Positions 9,294 to 17,386 of a stretch of 44,348 nt of DNA are shown here, one piece after another. The DNA is from an uncultured Lachnospiraceae bacterium (GTDB lineage: Bacteria; Bacillota; Clostridia; Lachnospirales; Lachnospiraceae). The DNA lies in contig CANQYP010000003.1 in assembly GCA_947628045.1 (NCBI GenBank), positions 1 to 44,348 of the forward strand, in the 5' to 3' direction. A model generated the notes under the pieces. The model saw nothing but the letters and a program-made list of their open reading frames with translations. It had not been told where the DNA came from and did no database searches. The stretch's first letter is position 1; every line of letters starts with the position of its first letter. The position numbers and the translations under genes were made by a program.

Positions 9294-9322
9294 TTGACAG
9301 CACAAGTAGCCAAGATTATAAT
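9294..9322 (+). promoter_or_regulatory. Consensus sigma-A promoter for the aminotransferase
   Basis: TTGACA at 9294-9299, a 17-base spacer and TATAAT at 9317-9322 are a full 12/12 match to consensus, 35 bases before the aminotransferase start. Confidence 0.85.
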
Positions 9323-9357
9323 GGTTTAGATAAATACAGAAACGAGGAGCAAAACCT

Positions 9358-10545
9358 ATGATTTCGGAAAAGATGAAACCGTTTTTGCAGAATAATTCTG
9401 CGATTCGGGCTATGTTTGAAGAGGGAAAGAGAATGGCGGCGGAGTTCGGCGCGGACAAGGTCTACGATTTCAGCCTTGGGAACCCGAACGTTCCGGCACC
9501 GGCGAAGATCAGGGATGCGATCGTCTCCATTCTCGACGAGGAGGATCCGGTATTTGTGCATGGTTATATGAGCAATGCCGGATTTCCGCATGTCCGGAAG
9601 GCGATCGCGGACGATCTGAACGCGCGTTTCGGGACGTGTTTCACCGAGGACAACCTGATCATGACCGTGGGCGCGGGCAGCGGTCTCAATGTCTGCCTGA
9701 AGACAGTCGTGAACCCGGGCGACGAGGTGGTCGTGTTCGCCCCGTATTTTCTGGAGTACGGTGCGTACATCGGCAATTATGACGGTGTGCTCGTGCAGGT
9801 GGACCCGGACATGGAGAGCTTCCAGCTCAATCTCGCGGACTTTGAGCGGAAACTTTCGCCGAAGACGAAAGCGGTCATCATCAACAACCCGCACAATCCG
9901 ACCGGCGTGGTCTTCTCCGAGGAGACGATAAAGGCGCTCGCCGCGATCCTGACGAAGAAACAGCAGGAGTACGGGCACGCGATCTATCTGCTCTCGGACG
10001 AGCCGTACCGCGAGCTCGCGTTCGACGGCGCTCAGGTGCCGTTCGTCACAAAGTATTATGACAATACGATGGTGGTCTATTCCTACAGCAAATCCCTCTC
10101 CCTGCCGGGCGAGCGTATCGGCTACGTCGTGATCCCGGACGAGGTGGAGGACAGCGCGGACACGATCGCCGCGGCGACGATCGCGAACCGCATCAGCGGC
10201 TGTGTGAACGCGCCGTCCCTGATCCAGCTTGCCGTTGCGAAGTGCGTAGACGCGGAGGTGGATCTTGGGTATTACGACCGGAACCGCAAAGCGCTCTATG
10301 ACGGGCTGACCGGTTTCGGGTTCACCTGCGTGCGCCCGGAGGGCGCCTTCTACCTGTGGCTTAAATCCCCGGCAGCGGACGAGAAAGCATTCGTGGAGGC
10401 GGCGAAGAAATACCATATCCTGATGGTTCCGGGCAGCTCGTTCGCCTGCCCCGGCTATGTGCGGCTCGCGTACTGCGTCTCCTATGAGACCATACAGAAC
10501 GCGCTGCCGGAGTTTCAAAAGCTCGCAGAAGAATATTCGCGTTAA
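9358..10545 (+). CDS. Pyridoxal-phosphate-dependent aminotransferase, class I/II
   Basis: A 395-residue fold-type I PLP enzyme. Visible are FSLGNPNVPAP near the N-terminus, the PLP-contacting INNPHNPTGVVF near residue 178, LLSDEPYREL near residue 213, and the Schiff-base lysine in SYSKSLSLPGERIGY near residue 243. The late GSSFACPGYVRLAYC carries the arginine that binds the substrate carboxylate. It resembles AspC/AlaT-like aminotransferases of Firmicutes that move amino groups between an amino acid and 2-oxoglutarate or pyruvate; which one is not clear. GAGGAG precedes the ATG. A consensus promoter suggests high constitutive expression. Confidence 0.92.
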   Translation: MISEKMKPFLQNNSAIRAMFEEGKRMAAEFGADKVYDFSLGNPNVPAPAKIRDAIVSILDEEDPVFVHGYMSNAGFPHVRKAIADDLNARFGTCFTEDNLIMTVGAGSGLNVCLKTVVNPGDEVVVFAPYFLEYGAYIGNYDGVLVQVDPDMESFQLNLADFERKLSPKTKAVIINNPHNPTGVVFSEETIKALAAILTKKQQEYGHAIYLLSDEPYRELAFDGAQVPFVTKYYDNTMVVYSYSKSLSLPGERIGYVVIPDEVEDSADTIAAATIANRISGCVNAPSLIQLAVAKCVDAEVDLGYYDRNRKALYDGLTGFGFTCVRPEGAFYLWLKSPAADEKAFVEAAKKYHILMVPGSSFACPGYVRLAYCVSYETIQNALPEFQKLAEEYSR

Positions 10546-10622
10546 GCCGAAGGCTCTTCAAGGTTCGCAGGGCTCGTTGCTATTGAAATGAATTAGACAT
10601 GAACACACAGAAAGGACAGCAT

Positions 10623-11978
10623 ATGAAAATCATCATAGTGGGTCTCGGCAAGGTCGGGCGGTCGCTCGCGATCGAGCTGAGCCGTGAGGGAAACGACATT
10701 ACGGTGATCGACCGGAGAGAGGACGTCGTGGAGGAGATCTCCAGCGTTTACGACCTGATGGGGATCCTGGGAAACGGCGCGAGCTACTCCGTGCAGATGG
10801 AGGCGGGGATCGAGAAGGCGGATCTGCTGATCGCCGTGACCGGGTCAGACGAGCTGAACCTGCTCTGCTGCCTGATCGCGAGAAAAGCAGGTAACTGCCA
10901 CACGATCGCGCGCGTGCGAACCCCGGAATACGGCAAGGAGCTCGGTTTCATCAAGGAGGAGCTCGGGCTTGCGATGGTGATCAACCCGGAATTCACGGCG
11001 GCGCGGGAGATCGCGCAGGCGCTGAAATTCCCGTCGGCGATCGAGGTCAACTCGTTCCCGAAAAGCCGGGTCGACCTGCTGAAATTCCGCGTCCCGGAGC
11101 AGTCCGCGCTGAACAACGCGAGGATCTCCGATCTTTTCTCCGGCGGTCAGAAGGTTCTGATCTGCGCGGTGGAGCGCGGAGAAGAGCTGTTTATCCCGGA
11201 CGGCAAGTTTGTCCTTCAGGCGCGGGACCTCGTGTCGATCGTCGGCGCTCCGGCGGACGCGAACGAATTTTTCCGCCGTGCCTCGATCGCCGCGAACCAG
11301 GTGAAGAGCCTGATGATCGTCGGCGGGAGCTCCGTCGCCTACTATCTGGCGAAGATGATGCTCTCCCTCGGCGTCCGCGTCAAGCTGATCGAGAAGGACC
11401 TGAAACGCTGCGAGCAGCTCTCCGAGATGCTCCCGAAGGCGACGATCGTCCACGGGGACGGCACGGACAAGGAGCTGCTGTTGGAGGAGAAGATCGAAAA
11501 ATACGACAGCTTTGCGGCGCTGACGAACATTGACGAAGAGAATATCCTGATCTCCCTGTTCGCCCGGAAGATCGGCAACATGAAACAGGTCACGAAGATC
11601 AACCGCGCCGTGTTTGACGAGGTCATCAAGGAGCTGGACCTTGACACCGTGATCCACCCGAAGGACGTCACGGCAGAGCACATCGTCCGCTATGTCCGCT
11701 CCATGAAAAACGCGTCCGGCAGCAACGTCGAGACGCTGCACAAGATCATCAACGGCAAGGCGGAGGCGCTGGAGTTCATGATCCGTAACAAATCCCGCGT
11801 GACGGACGTTCCGCTGCAGGATCTGAGGATCCGCAAGGGAATCCTGATCGCGAGCATCAGCCGCAAGGGGCAGGTCATCATTCCGCGCGGCTCCGACGTG
11901 ATACAGGAAGGCGACGGGGTGGTCGTGATCACTCAGTTCAGCGGGTTGAACGATATTCAGGACATCATAGCAAAATAG
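10623..11978 (+). CDS. trkA: Trk potassium uptake system NAD(H)-binding regulatory protein
   Basis: TrkA is the cytoplasmic gating subunit of the Trk K+ transporter. The 451-residue protein has the usual duplicated RCK layout. The N-terminal Rossmann domain has KIIIVGLGKVGRSLA (GxGxxG) and the acidic VIDRRED that binds NAD ribose; a TrkA_C domain follows. A second Rossmann domain starts near residue 226 (SLMIVGGSSVAYYLAKMM), where the glycine motif is less canonical, and a final TrkA_C domain ends in VVVITQFSG. I chose the ATG at 10623 (AAAGGA upstream, sequence beginning KIIIVGLG) over an ATG at 10599. trkH follows after 22 bases, forming a two-gene operon. Confidence 0.95.
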   Translation: MKIIIVGLGKVGRSLAIELSREGNDITVIDRREDVVEEISSVYDLMGILGNGASYSVQMEAGIEKADLLIAVTGSDELNLLCCLIARKAGNCHTIARVRTPEYGKELGFIKEELGLAMVINPEFTAAREIAQALKFPSAIEVNSFPKSRVDLLKFRVPEQSALNNARISDLFSGGQKVLICAVERGEELFIPDGKFVLQARDLVSIVGAPADANEFFRRASIAANQVKSLMIVGGSSVAYYLAKMMLSLGVRVKLIEKDLKRCEQLSEMLPKATIVHGDGTDKELLLEEKIEKYDSFAALTNIDEENILISLFARKIGNMKQVTKINRAVFDEVIKELDLDTVIHPKDVTAEHIVRYVRSMKNASGSNVETLHKIINGKAEALEFMIRNKSRVTDVPLQDLRIRKGILIASISRKGQVIIPRGSDVIQEGDGVVVITQFSGLNDIQDIIAK

Positions 11979-12000
11979 ATACCGAAGTGGGACGTCAGAT

Positions 12001-13437
12001 ATGAATTACAAAATCATTAAAAACATCATAGGCTGGGTACTGGTGATCGAGGCGGCATTCATGTCTCCGGCATGCCTGGTCGCCGTGGTCTACCGGGAGC
12101 GCGCGGGTCTGTCGCTGCTTTTCTGCACCCTGCTGTGTCTGCTGTGCGGCTGGCTGCTCACGCGGAAAAAGCTGACCGACAAGAGCATGTACGCAAGGGA
12201 GGGATTCGTGGCGGTCGCGCTCTGCTGGGTCGTGCTCAGCGCGTTCGGGGCGCTCCCCTTTGTGGTGTCGGGGGCGATCCCGTCCTACATTGACGCGCTT
12301 TTCGAGACGGTGTCCGGTTTCACGACGACGGGGTCGAGCATTCTGCCCGAGGTGGAATCGATGCCGCACTGCCTGCTGTTCTGGCGCAGCTTTACGCACT
12401 GGATCGGCGGCATGGGCGTGCTCGTGTTCCTGATGGCGCTCCTGCCGCTCGCGGGCGGCACGAACATGTACCTGATGAAGGCGGAGAGTCCGGGTCCGTC
12501 CGTGGGCAAGCTCGTCCCGAAGGTGAAGGCGACCGCGGTGCTCCTCTACAAAATGTACCTCGTGCTGAGCATCGCGCAGCTCTTTTTCCTGCTGATTGGC
12601 GGGATGCCGGTCTTTGACGCGCTGACGACCGTGTTCGGCACGGCGGGCACCGGCGGTTTCGGCGTCCGCAACGACAGCATCGGCGGCTATTCCACCTATC
12701 TGCAGGTGGTCGTGACTGTGTTCATGATCCTCTTCGGCGTCAATTTCAACGCCTACTATTTTATCGCGTGCCGCAAGCCGAAGGAAGTGTTCAAGATGGG
12801 CGAGGTGCGCGTGTACCTCGGCGTCATTCTCGCGTCGATCGTGCTGATCACGATCAACATCTCAGGAATGTTCGAGAACGCGGCGAAGGCGCTGCAGCAG
12901 GCGGCGTTCCAGGTGGGCTCCATCATCACGACGACCGGTTTCGCCACGACCGATTTCAACCTGTGGCCCTCGTTTTCCAAGACCATACTCGTGATGCTCA
13001 TGTTCATCGGCGCCTGCGCGGGCAGCACGGGCGGCGGCATGAAGGTGTCGCGCATCATCCTTCTGTTCAAGTCGATCGCGAAGGAGCTCGACCTGGTCGT
13101 GCACCCGCACCACGTCAAGAAGGTCAAAATGGACGGGAGAGTCGTGGAGCACAGCGTGATCCGCTCCGTGAACGTGTTCCTCGCGTCCTATGTCGTGATC
13201 TTTGCGCTCTCGGTGCTGCTGATCTCGCTTGACAATTTTGATTTCACGACGAACTTCACGGCGGTCGCCGCGACGATCAATAACATCGGTCCCGGGCTGG
13301 AGGTCGTAGGTCCGACCGGGAATTTCGGGGCGTTCTCCAACTTCTCCAAGCTTGTTCTGACCTTTGACATGCTTGCCGGCAGACTGGAGCTGTTCCCGGT
13401 GCTGGTGCTTTTCGCGCGGCGCACCTGGTCGAAATAG
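12001..13437 (+). CDS. trkH: Trk potassium uptake system membrane subunit
   Basis: TrkH/KtrB forms the K+ pore. The 478-residue protein is largely hydrophobic with the four membrane-pore-membrane repeats of the family. Selectivity-filter segments are visible as TVSGFTTTGSS (near residue 106), FGTAGTGGFG (near 218), ITTTGFATTDF (near 310) and AATINNIGPGL (near 422). The gating-loop region IGACAGSTGGGMKVSRI also stands out. It should act with TrkA just upstream to import K+ driven by membrane potential or sodium. Length and motifs are normal. Confidence 0.95.
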   Translation: MNYKIIKNIIGWVLVIEAAFMSPACLVAVVYRERAGLSLLFCTLLCLLCGWLLTRKKLTDKSMYAREGFVAVALCWVVLSAFGALPFVVSGAIPSYIDALFETVSGFTTTGSSILPEVESMPHCLLFWRSFTHWIGGMGVLVFLMALLPLAGGTNMYLMKAESPGPSVGKLVPKVKATAVLLYKMYLVLSIAQLFFLLIGGMPVFDALTTVFGTAGTGGFGVRNDSIGGYSTYLQVVVTVFMILFGVNFNAYYFIACRKPKEVFKMGEVRVYLGVILASIVLITINISGMFENAAKALQQAAFQVGSIITTTGFATTDFNLWPSFSKTILVMLMFIGACAGSTGGGMKVSRIILLFKSIAKELDLVVHPHHVKKVKMDGRVVEHSVIRSVNVFLASYVVIFALSVLLISLDNFDFTTNFTAVAATINNIGPGLEVVGPTGNFGAFSNFSKLVLTFDMLAGRLELFPVLVLFARRTWSK

Positions 13438-13480
13438 CACAAAATTATTACGGAAATGTTAACCAATTTTGAAAGCAAGC

Positions 13481-13509
13481 TTTACAATTTGGAAATTGTG
13501 TGTTAAAAT
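13481..13509 (+). promoter_or_regulatory. Promoter for the NlpC/P60 protein gene
   Basis: TTTACA at 13481-13486, a 17-base spacer and TAAAAT at 13504-13509, 64 bases before the start codon at 13573. Confidence 0.55.
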
Positions 13510-13572
13510 AACAAAACAGTTTTTGGGGAATATGATCTGAAGGGGCGAAAGAGGTACAAGAGGGGATAAGGG

Positions 13573-15399
13573 ATGCGAAGAAAGACATTACTCACTGTTG
13601 TACTTTGCATGGCGCTTGCCGCGGCATCGCAGAGCGTCAGCAGTGAATACCATAATTTAAGCCGTGTGAAGGCGGAATCGACCGAGGGCGAGGCAGAGCT
13701 GGTTTCGGGCGGCGCGGAGAATCCGACGGAGCCGGCGGCAACAGAATCACAGCCGACGGAACCGCCGCAGACGGACCCACCGCAGACAGAATCGAAACCG
13801 GCGGAGACGCAGCCGACAGAGTCGAAACCGGCGGAAACGCAGCCGACAGAGTCGAAACCGGCGGAGACGCAGCCGGCAGAGTCGAAACCGACGGAACCGC
13901 CGCAGACGGAGCCGCCGCAGACGGAATCGAAACCGGCGGAGACGCAGCCGACAGAGTCGAAACCGACGGAACCGGCGCAGACGAACCCGCCGCAGACAGA
14001 GTCGAAACCGGCGGAGTCCGAGCCGACGACTCCGCAGCAGACAGAATCACAGACGGCGGAGTCTTCGACCTCTGCCGAGACCAAGCCTGCGGATACCGAG
14101 AAGGTGACAGAGGGCGCACAGTCGGAGACGCCCGGAGAGACCGCGCCGACTGAGACGGCTCCGAGCGAGAGCGCGCCGACCGAGGCAGCTCCCGCCGTTC
14201 CAGCGCCGACGCCGGCGGAGACCGTGCCGACTGAGGCTGCTCCGGCAGAGACAGCGCCGGAGGAGATCGTGCCGGATGAGGAGAGCGAGTCAGAGTCGGA
14301 ATCAGAGACGGAAGGGATCTCCAACGACGAGCTGATCGCCCGCCAGACGATCGTGATCCCGCCGCAGATCGAGAAAGAGTTTCGTTTTACGAGAGTGGAC
14401 AAGCGCTATGCGATCGTCCGGGTTCCGGAGGGCGCGCATATCTACGAGGAGAAGTCCGAGGACGCGCGGGAGGTCGGTACGCTGAACTACTACGGCTACT
14501 GCTACATCCTCGAGGATCAGGACGACGGCTGGTACTATATCGAGTCCGGGAACGTGCGCGGTTTTGTCCGCGCGGAGGACGTCGTCACGGACGAGGTGGC
14601 GAACCGCATCGTCAAGATCAAGGGAATGGAGGAGCTCTCCGCGGCGCGGCTGCTGGTGGCGCGCACCGAGAATTCGGCGTACACCCACACGCACACGACC
14701 GTGCAGAAGGTCATTGCCGCTCCGAATTATGCGCTTGCGTCCGGGGATGTGAATATCTACGAGCAGAAAAAAGAATCGTCCAGGGTAGTCGGCACGATGT
14801 CCGAGAATACCCTTTGCTGCATATTGGAAGACGCCGATGAGAACTGGGTGTTCGTCGAGTCCGGCGATGCGAGAGGATTCGTGGAGCGCGCGGCTCTGGC
14901 GACCGGTCCGAAGATCGAGAACATCATATCGTCGATCGGGGAGCAGAACATGCAGCTTGCGCAGGTTCTGGTGGAGCCCGAGGACAACAAGGCATGCTAC
15001 TATACGCTCACCTCGGTGCAGGAGGCGTCGCAGGCAGCCAAGACCCGCGAGGCGATGGTCAATTTTGCCACGCAGTTTGTCGGGAACCCTTATGTCTGGG
15101 GCGGGACCAGCCTGACGGAAGGCGCGGACTGTTCCGGCTTTGTGCAGACGGTCTATTCGTATTTCGGTTATTCGCTCCCGAGGGTCGCGGAGGATCAGTC
15201 CCATTACGGGATGCAGATCCCGATCGAGTCCGCCGAGACGGGAGATCTGATCTTCTACGCGCGCAACGGCTACGTCTACCACGTCAGCATGTACATCGGC
15301 GACGGGCAGGTAGTCCAGGCGGCGGGCAGAAAAGTGGGCATCATTATTTCCGGGATCGGCGGGAACGCGGTCTGGGCGACACGGGTGATCCACGACTGA
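13573..15399 (+). CDS. Secreted SH3 domain and NlpC/P60 peptidoglycan hydrolase
   Basis: A 608-residue exported cell-wall enzyme. A signal peptide (MRRKTLLTVVLCMALAAAS) is followed by about 200 residues of T/E/P/S repeats, then two SH3-like wall-binding domains near residues 275-340 and 390-440. Each has the pattern ILED.D..W.(Y/F)(I/V)ESG..RGFV. The last 115 residues are an NlpC/P60 domain with catalytic Cys in GADCSGF, His in VYHVSMYIGDG and a polar third residue in VVQAAG (Gln where His/Asn is usual). Such enzymes cut D-Glu-diamino acid bonds in stem peptides. It is tail-to-tail with the CNNM gene, only 11 bases away. Confidence 0.9.
   Translation: MRRKTLLTVVLCMALAAASQSVSSEYHNLSRVKAESTEGEAELVSGGAENPTEPAATESQPTEPPQTDPPQTESKPAETQPTESKPAETQPTESKPAETQPAESKPTEPPQTEPPQTESKPAETQPTESKPTEPAQTNPPQTESKPAESEPTTPQQTESQTAESSTSAETKPADTEKVTEGAQSETPGETAPTETAPSESAPTEAAPAVPAPTPAETVPTEAAPAETAPEEIVPDEESESESESETEGISNDELIARQTIVIPPQIEKEFRFTRVDKRYAIVRVPEGAHIYEEKSEDAREVGTLNYYGYCYILEDQDDGWYYIESGNVRGFVRAEDVVTDEVANRIVKIKGMEELSAARLLVARTENSAYTHTHTTVQKVIAAPNYALASGDVNIYEQKKESSRVVGTMSENTLCCILEDADENWVFVESGDARGFVERAALATGPKIENIISSIGEQNMQLAQVLVEPEDNKACYYTLTSVQEASQAAKTREAMVNFATQFVGNPYVWGGTSLTEGADCSGFVQTVYSYFGYSLPRVAEDQSHYGMQIPIESAETGDLIFYARNGYVYHVSMYIGDGQVVQAAGRKVGIIISGIGGNAVWATRVIHD
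13725..14052 (+). repeat. T/E/P-rich tandem repeats inside the NlpC/P60 gene
   Basis: The linker is built from a 30-base unit encoding ESKPAETQPT, repeated with variants (ESKPTEPPQT, TEPPQT, ESKPTEPAQT). Near-identical DNA in neighbouring units suggests recent slippage or unequal exchange. The encoded chain is likely an extended wall-spanning linker. Confidence 0.85.
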
Positions 15400-15410
15400 G
15401 GTGTTTGACG

Positions 15411-16685
15411 CTATTCGTTGTCGGCTGATTCTTCCGGCTTTGGAAGGATCAGCCGAACTGTTTCAATTCGATGATTGTCCATCTGATCTACGGTCAGGCG
15501 TATGCCGTCGTCCGTCTCTACCGATTCCCCCGCGGTGGGAAGGTGATCCAGCATTTCGATCACAAGTCCGCCGACAGAGTCGTAGTCCTCGGAGTGCAGG
15601 GAGAGCTCCAGCGCGTCGTTGATGTCGTCCAGCTTGACGGAACCCTCGATCAGGTATTCCCCTTCACGGATCGTCTGGATCAGGTCCTTCTCATCGTCGT
15701 CATATTCGTCGCGGATCTCGCCGACGATCTCTTCCAGGAGATCTTCCAGGGACACCAGCCCGACAGCGGCTCCGTACTCATCGAGAACGATCGATAAGGT
15801 GACGGAATTCTTCTGCATATCGAGCAGCAGCTCAGAGGTCTTCTTGTATTCATAAGTATAGTAAGGCTCGTACATGACGTCCGTGACCCGGAAATTCCCC
15901 TCGCTGCAGAAAAGAAAATCCTTGATGTTCAGGATTCCCGTGATGTTGTCGCGGTCTTCCCGGTAGACCGGGAGGCGGGAATAGCGTTCTGTGTGGAAGA
16001 GCTCCTTGACCTCTTCGTAGGAGGCGTCCTCGCTGATGGCGGCGATGTCCGCGCGCGGCACCATGATGTCCTTCGCCTGTGAGTCGCCGAAATCCACGAC
16101 GTTGTAGATCATCTGGCGCTCTTCCTTTTCGATGACGCCTTCCTGATGGCTGACGTCCACGATCGTGCGCAACTCCTGCTCGGTGATCGTGTTCAGCGAC
16201 GCGTCCGCGTTCACGTGCATGAGCCGCAGAATGAAACGGCAGATGTGGTTGATGATGAAGATCACCGGCGTCAGCAGTTTCATCAGGAACAGAATGACCG
16301 AGGCGTACGCGAGCGAGAGCTTTTCGGCATTCACGGTCGCGAAGGTCTTGGGCGTGATCTCGCCGAAGATCAGGATCAGGATCGTGAGGATCCCGGTCAC
16401 GATGCCGACCGCGCCGTTCCCGAAGAGCTTGATTGCGAGCGCGGTGGCGAGCGCCGCCGAGAAATTGTTCACGAGGTTGTTGCCGATCAGGATCGTGCTC
16501 AGCATCTTGGGCGAATTTTCGATCGTCCGCAGAACGATGTCCGCCCGGCGGTCGCCCTCGTCCGAGAGCGCTTTGAGCCGAATGCGGTTCACTGTGGTGA
16601 GCGCGGTCTCCGCGGAAGAGAAGAATGCGGACAGTATCACGAGGATCAGCAGGGTCAATAGTTGTATGGCGTCGTCCGAAGCCAA
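15411..16685 (-). CDS. CNNM/CorC-HlyC domain membrane protein (hemolysin family)
   Basis: A 424-residue membrane protein of the UPF0053 family. An N-terminal CNNM domain has several membrane segments (LTLLILVILSAFFSSAETAL; GEITPKTFA near residue 105). Two CBS domains follow (DIMVPRADIAAI near 205; LSIVLDEYGAAVGLVSLEDL near 300) and a C-terminal CorC_HlyC transporter-associated domain completes it. Members are implicated in Mg2+ or other divalent cation export; the hemolysin name is historical. The start is a TTG at 16685, because AAGGAGA at 16693-16699 is correctly spaced for it. A TTG seven codons upstream would place the ribosome binding site inside the gene. Confidence 0.9.
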   Translation of the reverse strand: MASDDAIQLLTLLILVILSAFFSSAETALTTVNRIRLKALSDEGDRRADIVLRTIENSPKMLSTILIGNNLVNNFSAALATALAIKLFGNGAVGIVTGILTILILIFGEITPKTFATVNAEKLSLAYASVILFLMKLLTPVIFIINHICRFILRLMHVNADASLNTITEQELRTIVDVSHQEGVIEKEERQMIYNVVDFGDSQAKDIMVPRADIAAISEDASYEEVKELFHTERYSRLPVYREDRDNITGILNIKDFLFCSEGNFRVTDVMYEPYYTYEYKKTSELLLDMQKNSVTLSIVLDEYGAAVGLVSLEDLLEEIVGEIRDEYDDDEKDLIQTIREGEYLIEGSVKLDDINDALELSLHSEDYDSVGGLVIEMLDHLPTAGESVETDDGIRLTVDQMDNHRIETVRLILPKPEESADNE

Positions 16686-16764
16686 GAGATCATCTCCTTT
16701 ATACAAAAAACGACCGGTTTTGCCCGGTTCGGCAGATCGTATCCGCCGTAGTCAAATCGATATG

Positions 16765-16793
16765 AATATACAATATATTTACCCAAATTGCAA
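16765..16793 (-). promoter_or_regulatory. Promoter for the CNNM gene
   Basis: On the minus strand TTGCAA at 16793-16788, a 17-base spacer and TATATT at 16770-16765. It overlaps the plus-strand promoter at 16778-16806. Confidence 0.6.
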
Positions 16794-16806
16794 TAAATAA
16801 TATACC
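16778..16806 (+). promoter_or_regulatory. Possible promoter for the TIGR04086 gene
   Basis: TTTACC at 16778-16783, a 17-base spacer and TATACC at 16801-16806; a moderate match. It interleaves with the divergent CNNM promoter. Confidence 0.4.
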
Positions 16807-16856
16807 CGCGCGCATATACATGAATCAAAGGGGAAAGCGCATCGGGAGGATATGCG

Positions 16857-17234
16857 ATGGAACATTTGCGGGTGAAAGGGAAAACGGCGGTGAATATGCT
16901 GGCGGGGCTTGTGGTCTCATGCCTGGCGACGACGGCGATTCTGCTGGTGTTGGCGTTTGTGATGCTCAAGCTGCAGCCGGAGACGGGCGTCGTCGAGACG
17001 GCGATTCTGGTGACGTACGCGCTGGCGTGCTTTCTGGGCGGCTGGTACTGCGGACGAAAGATGGAGCGCAGGAAATTTCTGTGGGGGCTGCTGCTGGGCG
17101 TCCTTTATTTTCTTCTGCTGTTCCTGATCTCAGGGATGGGCGACCGCGCGGTGCAGTCAGGGCTGCTGCAGAGTCTGACGGCGCTCATCATATGCGCGGG
17201 CGGCGGAATGCTCGGCGGAATGGTGTCGCGCTGA
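16857..17234 (+). CDS. TIGR04086 family membrane protein
   Basis: A 125-residue protein with about four hydrophobic helices (around residues 13-37, 44-62, 73-92 and 101-122), small glycine-rich turns (GGWYCGRKMERRKF, GGGMLGGMVSR) and a basic N-terminus. It matches the TIGR04086 family of Clostridia, whose function is unknown. GGGAGG precedes the ATG. It sits between a CNNM protein and rho without an obvious operon partner. Confidence 0.75.
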   Translation: MEHLRVKGKTAVNMLAGLVVSCLATTAILLVLAFVMLKLQPETGVVETAILVTYALACFLGGWYCGRKMERRKFLWGLLLGVLYFLLLFLISGMGDRAVQSGLLQSLTALIICAGGGMLGGMVSR

Positions 17235-17263
17235 GGTTTTGAACCGAAAAACATATTTTTCTC

Positions 17264-17292
17264 TTTTCAATTTCGGATCCATGTGGTAAGAT
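17264..17292 (+). promoter_or_regulatory. Probable promoter for rho
   Basis: TTTTCA at 17264-17269, a 17-base spacer and TAAGAT at 17287-17292, leaving a leader of about 85 bases before the rho start. Confidence 0.45.
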
Positions 17293-17386
17293 AAGAGAAA
17301 ATCGGGAATCATCATCGGTTCGTTTTTGTCGATTCAGACAATCATTCCAACAGGACGACGAATTAAACCAGACCAAGGGGTAGAGT

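Noticed and set aside
9114-9458. Minus-strand frame of 114 codons across the aminotransferase start
   Set aside because: It overlaps the toxin promoter, a consensus promoter and a clear gene start, and has no recognisable features.
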